Notes under the pieces: model-generated
Told to the model about the DNA's origin: nothing
The model's input: only the letters and a program-made list of their open reading frames with translations
Databases searched by the model: none
Shown: positions 56,452 through 64,000 of the stretch, piece after piece
Layout: every line of letters begins with the position of its first letter
How positions within the stretch are numbered: position 1 is the stretch's first letter
Program-made: the position numbers and the translations under genes
Origin: Candidatus Peribacteria bacterium
GTDB lineage: Bacteria; Patescibacteriota; Gracilibacteria; Peribacterales; Peribacteraceae
NCBI GenBank assembly: GCA_023245765.1
Contig: JAHFJP010000001.1
Coordinates: 23,664 to 87,663, forward strand
DNA length: 64,000 nucleotides
Direction of reading: 5' to 3'

Positions 56452-56465
56452 TTTTCATTGCCGCC

Positions 56466-59033
56466 ATGGTATTCTGCAGTGCCTCCGTCCGAGGCCTCCG
56501 CATGGCCTTCAACCCCCACAGAACATCGTCCGAAACCCAGAAACGCCGCTCCCTGCACCAGCGGATGATTATCGTGTACGGCGCATTTCTGATTGCCCTG
56601 CTGATCATCGTCGCGCGGTTACTGGAGCTCCAGATCATCCGTGGAAACGAGTTTCGCTCTGAGGCCCAGCGTCAGCACTTCGGCGGCGTGCGGCTCCCCG
56701 CGAAGCGCGGCGAAATCCTTGCGCGCGACAGCCGCACGGGTGAACTCAACATTCTCGCGACCAATGTGACGCTCGATCTGCTCTACGTCGATCCGCTGAT
56801 CACCGATGATCCCCTCTTTGTCGCCCGCACGTTGAGTACGCTCATTTTGACCGACACTGTCCATGACGACTGCTCGCACGGGCGGGAAACCTGCGCGCGT
56901 GAGTTCATCCCCTTTTATGCGTCGGCGTTCGATCCGCTCACACGGCAGCGAATTTTGGGATCCGGCGCACTGCTTGAGCCGCTCCCCGTGGGCGCGCCGC
57001 TGCCTCCGCAACTCCTGCCACTTCCGACCCTCACACAAGCACGCGATGAGCTGACTGCCGACATTGAGCGGCGCATCTCGCAGAAGAAAGTCACATTCGC
57101 CCCTCTCAAGTACGGCGCGTCGAAAATCGAGATGCAGGAGGTCGCCGATCTGCATGTGCCGGGTGTCCAGGTCTCGGTCGAGCAGAACCTGATCTATGCG
57201 AATCCCGAAGAGATGAATCAGGCGCTCATTGATTCGTTTGCCCGCAAGCTCGCGCAGATTCTTGGCAGCGACGTGAATGTCGTTGCCGAGTCGCTGCGGT
57301 CCCGCGAACTGCGCTACGTCCCGATTCTGCGGCGTGTCCCGCGGTCACTGTCGCTCCAGATCCTCCAGGCGAAAGCGGCGTCGGCGAAGGAAACGCTCGA
57401 CCGTCTCAAGAACGAGAAGAAAAAGGAGAGTGGTGCGGAGCTCCAGTATCCACTGCGCAGCGTCGCACTGATTTCCGAGCACTGGCGCTTTTACCCCGAT
57501 ACAACACTCGCGTCGCATGTGATCGGATTCCTCAACACCAAGCAGGAGCCGCAGTATGGGGTGGAGCGGACATTCGATCCGCAACTTCGCGGACTGGAAG
57601 GGCTCATCACGACCGTGAGCGATGTCAGCAAAAACCAAATCCTCGGTGCCGGGCAGACCATCCGCGACCCCAAGGACGGCGATACTGTGGTTCTGACAAT
57701 CGACCGCACGATCCAGAAGCAGCTCGAAACCACCCTCCAGGCGGCGGTCGACCGCTACCAGGCCGACAGCGGCCAGGCGATCGTGATGGATCCGTTCTCC
57801 GGCCGCATTCTCGCGATGGTCAACGCGCCGCTGTTCGACAGCAACAAGTACGCCGACGTCTCCATGAAGGAGCCGATTCCCATCAGTCCCGAAGGCCGTA
57901 AAAAAATCGTCGTCGAAATTTTCGATCCCGAGAGCAACACCCGCGTTGTCCGCGATTACATCGACGGCGTCTTCACCGCGTCGGGCCGATCGCTGATGAG
58001 CGAAAAGATCCGCAAGCCTCTCGAGGAACTCGAAAAGAAATACGACCTGCACGACCTTGCGCGCTACTACCTTTTGATCGGCGAATATCTACGCCGCGAA
58101 ATTTTCCCCACCAAGGACCCCGCGGTGTGGATGAAGTACAAAAACAATATCGGTCTCGGCGCCTACCTCAACCGTACGGTCCAGGAAATCTACGAACCGG
58201 GCTCCGTTCTCAAACCGATCACGATGGCCATCGCGATCGACCAGGGCGAGGTGACGCCGACCGATACCTACGACGACACCGGCCCGGTGCTCGTCGATGA
58301 GTACAAGATCAACAACAACGACTTTCACCATTACGGCAAAGTCACCATGACCAACTGCCTCGAGCTCTCGATCAACACCTGCATGACGAGCGTCTCGTTC
58401 AAACTTGGCGCCAAGCTCTTCCACGGCGCGCTCGATCGCTTCGGCTTCGGAAAGATCATCGGCATTGAGCTCGAAGACGAGCTCCCCGGCGAAATGCGCC
58501 CCTGGCGCGAATGGTCCAGGACGCTTTTGGCCACCACGGCGTTCGGCCAGGGACTTTCCGCGACGCCGCTCCAGGTGATCACCGCGTGGTCGGCGCTGGC
58601 AAACGGCGGCAGGCTGCTCAAACCGATCATTATCGATTCGGTGGTGCACCCCGACGGATCGGCCGACGTGACGCAGCCGAGAGTGCTGGAGCAAGTCATT
58701 ACCCGCCAGACGTCCGAAACGATCACGGCGATGCTGATCAGTTCCGGTACAAAAGGGTTTGCGAAGTCGGGCAAGAACAAGGGGTATCGGATCGCCGGCA
58801 AAACCGGCACCAGTCAGATCGCCGGTCCCGGCGGCAAGTACGAAACAGGCACGGGCTCGACCGTCGCGACTTACGCCGGCTTCGCTCCCGTCGACCACCC
58901 CAAGTTCGTCATCCTCGTCAAAATCGACCGACCCAAGAACGTCATCCACGGCGCCACGGCGGCCGCCCCGGTCTTTAAAGAAATCTCGGCGTTCTTGTTC
59001 AAGTATTACGGAATTCCGCCGGATGAGAAGTAG
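56466..59033 (+). CDS. Class B penicillin-binding protein (FtsI/PBP2-like)
   Basis: YEPGSVLKP (SxxK), SINTC (SxN), AGKTGTSQIAG (KTG). Confidence 0.93.
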   Translation: MVFCSASVRGLRMAFNPHRTSSETQKRRSLHQRMIIVYGAFLIALLIIVARLLELQIIRGNEFRSEAQRQHFGGVRLPAKRGEILARDSRTGELNILATNVTLDLLYVDPLITDDPLFVARTLSTLILTDTVHDDCSHGRETCAREFIPFYASAFDPLTRQRILGSGALLEPLPVGAPLPPQLLPLPTLTQARDELTADIERRISQKKVTFAPLKYGASKIEMQEVADLHVPGVQVSVEQNLIYANPEEMNQALIDSFARKLAQILGSDVNVVAESLRSRELRYVPILRRVPRSLSLQILQAKAASAKETLDRLKNEKKKESGAELQYPLRSVALISEHWRFYPDTTLASHVIGFLNTKQEPQYGVERTFDPQLRGLEGLITTVSDVSKNQILGAGQTIRDPKDGDTVVLTIDRTIQKQLETTLQAAVDRYQADSGQAIVMDPFSGRILAMVNAPLFDSNKYADVSMKEPIPISPEGRKKIVVEIFDPESNTRVVRDYIDGVFTASGRSLMSEKIRKPLEELEKKYDLHDLARYYLLIGEYLRREIFPTKDPAVWMKYKNNIGLGAYLNRTVQEIYEPGSVLKPITMAIAIDQGEVTPTDTYDDTGPVLVDEYKINNNDFHHYGKVTMTNCLELSINTCMTSVSFKLGAKLFHGALDRFGFGKIIGIELEDELPGEMRPWREWSRTLLATTAFGQGLSATPLQVITAWSALANGGRLLKPIIIDSVVHPDGSADVTQPRVLEQVITRQTSETITAMLISSGTKGFAKSGKNKGYRIAGKTGTSQIAGPGGKYETGTGSTVATYAGFAPVDHPKFVILVKIDRPKNVIHGATAAAPVFKEISAFLFKYYGIPPDEK

Positions 59034-59035
59034 GA

Positions 59036-59059
59036 ATGTTCCACGGGGGCGTGGAACGT
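59036..59059. repeat. Palindromic element GTTCCAC-GGGGGC-GTGGAAC
   Basis: Between PBP stop and RAYT; related to 15489-15512. Confidence 0.75.
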
Positions 59060-59438
59060 CAAAGATGGCTTTCTGATAAGGAAAATTCATCATCGTTAAA
59101 AGAAAATGTTCTGAGAAGTCTCGACCTTCGATTATTCATGCATACGCTCACGGTATGCATCGCAATATTGAGAACATTCACCATCGGCGGTCGATTCGGT
59201 TGCGTGGGAGAGATTACGCGGAGCCTGGCATGTATTTTGTGACCATTTGCACGGCAAAAACGGGAGACGTGTTCGGCAATGTGCAACGAGGAGAAATGAT
59301 TCTCAACGCGTACGGCATCATTGCAGATGAATGTTGGCGGGTCATACCCGATCATTTTCCGTGGGTTGCCCTCGACGCGTTTGTCATTATGCCGGATCAC
59401 ATGCATGGGATTGTGGAAATCCTTCCGATGCGGGCATG

Positions 59439-59464
59439 TAGGGGCGTTGCATGCAACGCCCCTA
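59439..59464. repeat. Perfect 26-bp palindrome inside RAYT
   Basis: TAGGGGCGTTGCATGCAACGCCCCTA. Confidence 0.95.
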
Positions 59465-59485
59465 GCAAAAATGTCGGGTTCAACG

Positions 59486-59513
59486 GTAGGGGCCGAGCAT
59501 GCTCGGCCCCTAC
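59486..59513. repeat. Perfect 28-bp palindrome inside RAYT
   Basis: GTAGGGGCCGAGCATGCTCGGCCCCTAC. Confidence 0.95.
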
Positions 59514-59795
59514 ATTCCCGAATGGGAATGCAATGCCTCACGGACCAGAGCCACATTCGTTAGGTGCAATCATCCGGTCGTTTAAATCCGCCGTTACCCA
59601 TCGAGTGAATGATCTTCAGGGTGTTTCTGGTCAACAATTTTGGCAACGCAATTATTACGATCGCATTATCCGTTCTCACGATTTGGATGGTGTTCGGCGC
59701 TATATCATGGAAAATCCGAAACGTTGGACGCAAGCTTCAGGTGCTTCGAGCGTTCCAGTTTAAATACTATGGGATTTCGCCGGCATGACTTGGTT

Positions 59796-60290
59796 CTACT
59801 GAGGTTTTTCTTCCACGGCAGGCTCATTACTCACAACTCTCAACTGAAATCCATCATTGCGAACTGCATCGATGACGATGTAGGGCTCAACAACATTCCG
59901 AAGCTCTGTGATCCGAGCATTCAACGAATTTTTTGCATTTTCTTTGCCCCATCCTTCCATGGATAGTTCTTTTTGGGTCACTACTCTTTGTTGATTGTTG
60001 AACAACAGCATCAGGAGTTTGCCTTTTCTATTGCTCAAACGTCTCAGTGTTCCTTTTTGGAGGACTTTGAATATAGGTGCGTCATCAGCTAATGATTCTA
60101 AGAAAGGTTGCGGACCACGTCTTCTTCCCGCTGCTGCTAATGTTCTTTGAGACAGTTTTGCTATTTTTTTGCTTAGATCAGTTATGCGTTCCCGAGCCTT
60201 TTCGGCTTCTGAAGCTTCTAGAACTTTCGCCTGTTCAAGAAGAGATACAGCCACCAATAATTGACCAAGCTGAGCTTCCGATTTTACCAT
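59796..60290 (-). CDS. Winged-helix (OmpR C-terminal-like) DNA-binding protein with N-terminal coiled region
   Basis: RRLSNRKGKLLMLLFNNQQRVVTQKELSMEGWGKENAKNSLNARITELRNVVEPYIVIDAVRNDGFQLRV. Confidence 0.7.
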   Translation of the reverse strand: MVKSEAQLGQLLVAVSLLEQAKVLEASEAEKARERITDLSKKIAKLSQRTLAAAGRRRGPQPFLESLADDAPIFKVLQKGTLRRLSNRKGKLLMLLFNNQQRVVTQKELSMEGWGKENAKNSLNARITELRNVVEPYIVIDAVRNDGFQLRVVSNEPAVEEKPQ

Positions 60291-60336
60291 AATGCTATAT
60301 TTAATCTTTTAATATATTTAGTCAAGCTCCATGATT

Positions 60337-62112
60337 TCATTTTACAGTGACTGACTTCGCCAGGTTGCGTGGCATATCCGGATTCTTCCCTCTCTTCACC
60401 GCCAGGAAGTACGCGAGCACCTGGATCGGGATGATGTTCATGATCGCCTGCGCGGTGCTGGCTTCCGGTGCCTTGATCCATTCGTCAAACACATCGTGGC
60501 GCTTGGGTCCGATGCCGATGATCATCGCGCCGCGGGCTTTGAGCTCCTGCGCGTTACTGAGGATATCCAGGAGCACTTCGTCATTGCCGGTCAGGACGAT
60601 GCACGGACTCCCCTTCTCGATCAGGGCAATCGGTCCGTGCTTCAACTCACCCGCGGCAAATCCTTCCGCGTGCACGTAGCTCACTTCCTGAATCTTGATC
60701 GCGCTCTCGAGGGCCATCGGATAGTTCCAGCCTTTGCCGATGATGAAGAGGTTTTCCTCTTCGTGAATTTTCTCCGCGAGTGTCTCCAGGCGTTCGACGA
60801 ACCGGGGGTTCAACATATCGTTGATCGCTGCGGCTGTTTCCAGGAGCAGCGTCTTTCCTTCCTTGAGCCGCTCGGCGAGGGCGTACGCAATCAGCAGCAG
60901 CACCGCGAGCTGGCCGGTGAGTGCCTTTGTGGATGCAACCGCGCGCTCCGGGCCGGCGTTGATGAGGAGCGTGTAATCGGCTTCGCGGTCGATGGTGGAG
61001 CCTTCCACGTTCACGATCGCGAGAACTTTTGCTCCTTTATCGCGCGCGACGCGTATGGCCTCCAGCACATCGGCCGTCTCCCCGCTCTGGCTGACGACGA
61101 TCACAAGACTTTCGGGTTTGAGGAAGTGATGGAAGAGTTTGAATTCGCTCGCATGCGCAAAGTTCACGTGATGCTCGGCCACGACGGAGAAGAAGTACTC
61201 CGCGGCCATGCAGGCCTTTGCCGCCGTGCCGCAGCCGACGAGGAACGTCCCCTTCGCACGACGAATCGCTTCTGCAATCGTTCTGATTTCCCCTTCATCT
61301 TGATTCACCGCGCGCGCGACACTGTCCTTCTGGTCCATGATCTCCTTGAGCATGAAGTGCTCGAAGTCGCCCTTCTGTGCCTGTTCGATGTGATACGTGA
61401 TCGGAATCTCGCGCTTGGGGCGCGTCTCGCCGGTTTTGATGTCGCTGAAGGTGATCGACTTTCCATCGGTGGCAACCATCTCGCCGTCATCCAGATACTG
61501 AACGGTGCGGGTGTGCTTCATGAACGCGGGGATATCCGAAGCGATGAAGTACCCGCTCCCCTTCTCTACTCCAACAATGAGGGGTGATCCGGTCCGAGCA
61601 GCAACCAACATATTGGACTGGGTGTGCAGCGCGAGGATCGCATAGCGACCTTCAAAGTGCAGACATGCGGCACGGACGGCCTCGGCGAAGTCGCCAGTCT
61701 TCTTCAGCTCCTCTTCTATAAGGTGCGGGATCACTTCGGTGTCAGTCTCGGATTGGAACGTGTGTCCTTTTGCTTTGAGGTCTTTGCGCAGCTCCAGATA
61801 GTTTTCGACGATGCCGTTATGGACGACGGCGATATTGCGATCCTCGCTCAGGTGCGGGTGGGCGTTGCGCTGCGTCACTCCTCCATGTGTTGCCCAACGC
61901 GTGTGGGCGATACTGAGAGAGCAGGGAGCAGTGAACTCCTGGCTATCGATCTCCCCGATCGGCCCGATGTCTTTTTTGACGTGCAATTCGCTTCCGTTCT
62001 TGCAGGCGATCCCCCACGAGTCATATCCCCGGTATTCCAGGTTCTTGAGCCCCTCGATGGCGATCACGCCGGCGTCGGTGCGCTTTCCCACGTATCCGAA
62101 GATTCCACACAT
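60337..62112 (-). CDS. glmS: Glutamine-fructose-6-phosphate aminotransferase
   Basis: MCGIFGYVGKRTDAGVIAIEGLKNLEYRGYDSWGIA, SQSGETADVLEAIR, AEGFAAGELKHGPIALIE, C-terminal PRNLAKSVTVK. Confidence 0.97.
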   Translation of the reverse strand: MCGIFGYVGKRTDAGVIAIEGLKNLEYRGYDSWGIACKNGSELHVKKDIGPIGEIDSQEFTAPCSLSIAHTRWATHGGVTQRNAHPHLSEDRNIAVVHNGIVENYLELRKDLKAKGHTFQSETDTEVIPHLIEEELKKTGDFAEAVRAACLHFEGRYAILALHTQSNMLVAARTGSPLIVGVEKGSGYFIASDIPAFMKHTRTVQYLDDGEMVATDGKSITFSDIKTGETRPKREIPITYHIEQAQKGDFEHFMLKEIMDQKDSVARAVNQDEGEIRTIAEAIRRAKGTFLVGCGTAAKACMAAEYFFSVVAEHHVNFAHASEFKLFHHFLKPESLVIVVSQSGETADVLEAIRVARDKGAKVLAIVNVEGSTIDREADYTLLINAGPERAVASTKALTGQLAVLLLIAYALAERLKEGKTLLLETAAAINDMLNPRFVERLETLAEKIHEEENLFIIGKGWNYPMALESAIKIQEVSYVHAEGFAAGELKHGPIALIEKGSPCIVLTGNDEVLLDILSNAQELKARGAMIIGIGPKRHDVFDEWIKAPEASTAQAIMNIIPIQVLAYFLAVKRGKNPDMPRNLAKSVTVK

Positions 62113-62259
62113 GGTGGGAGTTTAGCGGCGCGGGGAGGCCGGTGCTACCGCTCTTTTCTTAATGATTAAGGGCGGCGAAAGGGCTGGAGATGAGGCTATG
62201 GATAGGATTTTGTGCAATTTTGGATTCACACTTTGAAAGCTAAACCACCTCCAATTCTT

Positions 62260-63093
62260 CTACAATGCAGATTTAAAAATAAGCGTTCCATCAATATTGT
62301 CATACCAAAAAATAAAATCTGAATTTGGTGCAGGTACTTCTTTTTTTACTCTCAATACTCTGTAACGACACAATTGTTCTTTATTTAAAATGTCTACACC
62401 ATACGTTTCATGATAATAGGCTTTAACAGGATCGGGGACCTGTTTATCGAAAAGTACGAGAGAATCAGCTTGGTAACTTGGTAAAAATCCTCCAAGATGT
62501 GTGATAACGTCATTCGGTTGCACTGCCAGTAGATTAACGATTTCTGCTTTTAGTGCACCATTCGGTTCTGTGTGCCCTAATAGATCAGCAGCCTTTTGTC
62601 TTTGTCGAGAGAGTAAATCAGGGAGAATTCGTGTTGTTCCATGATCATTTATAAGAATCAAGGCATCACGTAATCGTTGCGCGATTGCTCTGTGATTAAT
62701 ATGCGCAAGATATTGAGGCTCAGTACTAGTAAGCGCTTCGACTCCGCTATTCAGTTGTCCTTTGTCATATGAGGGTAAATCTACTGCTAAGCACAAATCA
62801 GCCATCACGTCTTGTATTGCTTTCCAGGCTATAGTTGTTTTAGGCGCAAACACTTTTAGTTTAGGAAAATTCACCCCTGTGGCCCAATATAAATATCCAT
62901 TTTCATATTGAAGAGATGCATACAATCCATCAGGAACACCTTTATTTTCTAAGAGTAGCGCGTGAATAATTCTTTGATTAACAAGACCGAGAAACAAGGC
63001 ACGGGACTGTTCATCTATTTGGGTCAAAAATTCAGGTGCATGGAGTACCCTATTTGCAGGTGGTTCCAAATTTTGTTCATCGAATTCGCTCAT
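62260..63093 (-). CDS. Hypothetical protein, AT-rich gene
   Basis: Coherent 277-aa frame from MSEFDEQNLEPP; clearly lower GC than its neighbours. Confidence 0.7.
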   Translation of the reverse strand: MSEFDEQNLEPPANRVLHAPEFLTQIDEQSRALFLGLVNQRIIHALLLENKGVPDGLYASLQYENGYLYWATGVNFPKLKVFAPKTTIAWKAIQDVMADLCLAVDLPSYDKGQLNSGVEALTSTEPQYLAHINHRAIAQRLRDALILINDHGTTRILPDLLSRQRQKAADLLGHTEPNGALKAEIVNLLAVQPNDVITHLGGFLPSYQADSLVLFDKQVPDPVKAYYHETYGVDILNKEQLCRYRVLRVKKEVPAPNSDFIFWYDNIDGTLIFKSAL

Positions 63094-63250
63094 AATGTTT
63101 ATTATATCGATAATTATTATAACATAAAATGATATTTTAATCAAATATAGCATTATCCTGCACTTCGTTTTGCTCTACAGGGAACCCTTTACATCCCCTC
63201 CCCTTCTCCCTACGCTCTCCCAGCTCTACTTGTAGTGAGTCTATCGAACT

Positions 63251-63511
63251 ATGCCGATCACCTCCTCCGCCATCAAAGCCGCACGACAGACGATCAAGCG
63301 CAATGCGCTCCGTCAGCCGTTCAAGACGCAGATGAAGACGATGATCCGCAACTTCACCGATCTTGTGACGGCAAAGAAGATCGCCGAAGCCAAGGCCCTG
63401 ATGCCAAAGGTCCAGAAGGCGATTGATACGGCTGCGAAGAAGAACATCATTCACAGGAATAACGCTGCCAGGAAGAAATCGTTGCTGGCGAGAATGGTTG
63501 GTTCGAAGTGA
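63251..63511 (+). CDS. rpsT: Ribosomal protein bS20
   Basis: SSAIKAARQTIKRNALRQPFKTQMKTMIRNF...KGAIDTAAKKNIIHRNNAARKKSLLARMV pattern typical of S20. Confidence 0.92.
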   Translation: MPITSSAIKAARQTIKRNALRQPFKTQMKTMIRNFTDLVTAKKIAEAKALMPKVQKAIDTAAKKNIIHRNNAARKKSLLARMVGSK

Positions 63512-63516
63512 GTGTA

Positions 63517-63612
63517 TTTAGCTTTTTAGCTGCTTAGCTGTAAAGCTGTTTAGCTTCACAACGATATTTTGAAAAAGCTAAACAGCTAAAAAGCTAAACA
63601 GCTAGTAAGCTA
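63517..63612. repeat. Inverted-arm short tandem repeat element G (8-bp period)
   Basis: Left arm agcttttt agctgctt agctgtaa agctgttt agcttc; right arm aaaaagct aaacagct aaaaagct aaacagct agtaagct. Confidence 0.9.
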
Positions 63613-63617
63613 CCTTC

Positions 63618-64000
63618 ATGCGCTACCTCTCTCTCGACGTTGGAACTCGAAGAACCGGTGTCGCGTATTTGGATTCGGACACTGGTATCCCTCTCCCCCT
63701 CGATACCCTCACACACCTTTCGGAGAATGAACTTGTCGAAGCGGTGATGGAGATTCTGCGCCTGCGGAAGATTGATCGCGTGATCGTCGGACTTCCTTTA
63801 CTCCCGTCCGGTGACGAAGGTGCGCAGACGAGCGTCAGTCGCAGCATCGGAGACGCGATCGCCGCGAAAGGTGTTGCTGTGCAGTACAGAGATGAGCGAT
63901 ACACGACGGCGAGCGGAAAGGCCCATAAACATACGGTCTCCCAGAGCGAATTTGACGGGGACGCAGCAGCAGCTTGTGAACTGTTAAATGGACTAAAAAC
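63618..64000 (+). CDS. ruvX: Holliday junction resolvase-like RuvX/YqgF, 3' end cut by window
   Basis: Manual translation MRYLSLDVGTRRTGVAYLDSDTGIPLPL...IDRVIVGLPLLPSGDEGAQTSVSRSIG...VQYRDERYTTASG. Not in the ORF track because it has no stop inside the window. Confidence 0.9.
   Translation, partial: MRYLSLDVGTRRTGVAYLDSDTGIPLPLDTLTHLSENELVEAVMEILRLRKIDRVIVGLPLLPSGDEGAQTSVSRSIGDAIAAKGVAVQYRDERYTTASGKAHKHTVSQSEFDGDAAAACELLNGLK

Larger units (their letters stand above)
59155..59763 (+). mobile_element. REP-associated tyrosine transposase (RAYT, Y1/IS200-like) CDS
   Basis: SIRLRGRDYAEPGMYFVTICTAKTGDVFG, FVIMPDHMHGIVEI (HUH-type), GAIIRSFKSAVTHR, FWQRNYYDRIIRS..., RRYIMENPKRW. Confidence 0.92.

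Noticed and set aside
58089-59093. 334-aa minus-strand ORF
   Set aside because: Antisense to the PBP gene with conserved SxN and KTG motifs on the other strand.
60496-61587. 363-aa plus-strand ORF
   Set aside because: Antisense to glmS.

Overview
This 64 kb window looks like ordinary bacterial chromosome: GC-rich, densely coded, standard code (TGA is used as a stop, for example at ftsA, ftsZ and pgk). Gene content (standalone 5'-3' exonuclease, VirB6/TrbL-like and giant unknown proteins, CsaB, small single-copy housekeeping genes) suggests a Patescibacteria/CPR lineage, possibly Peregrinibacteria/Peribacteria-like; that is inference only. Housekeeping genes: ftsA-ftsZ, dut, comF-like, rseP, dnaA, thrS, lgt, eno, nrnA-like DHH, infB, rplS, csaB, tsaE, a WecA/MraY-like transferase, pgk, xer, tyrS, rluD-like, a PilB/GspE-type ATPase, a class B PBP, glmS, rpsT, ruvX (cut by the window edge). 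There are three tRNAs (Lys-CTT, Val-GAC, Pro-GGG), three toxin-antitoxin modules, a RAYT/IS200-like transposase and several large unknown proteins. The strongest unexplained signal is a set of at least seven intergenic elements with the same architecture: two arms of degenerate 8-9 bp tandem repeats in inverted orientation around a short spacer, with a different repeat unit at nearly every locus. Other notable points are a cluster of four modular hairpins (conserved linkers, variable but still self-complementary inner stems), two perfect palindromes inside the RAYT coding sequence, a YbaK-like domain replacing the TGS domain of ThrRS, a TsaE-HD fusion, a possible dif-like site next to an xer gene, and a 1724-aa unknown protein with a possible zincin motif. 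No rRNA or CRISPR array was seen.
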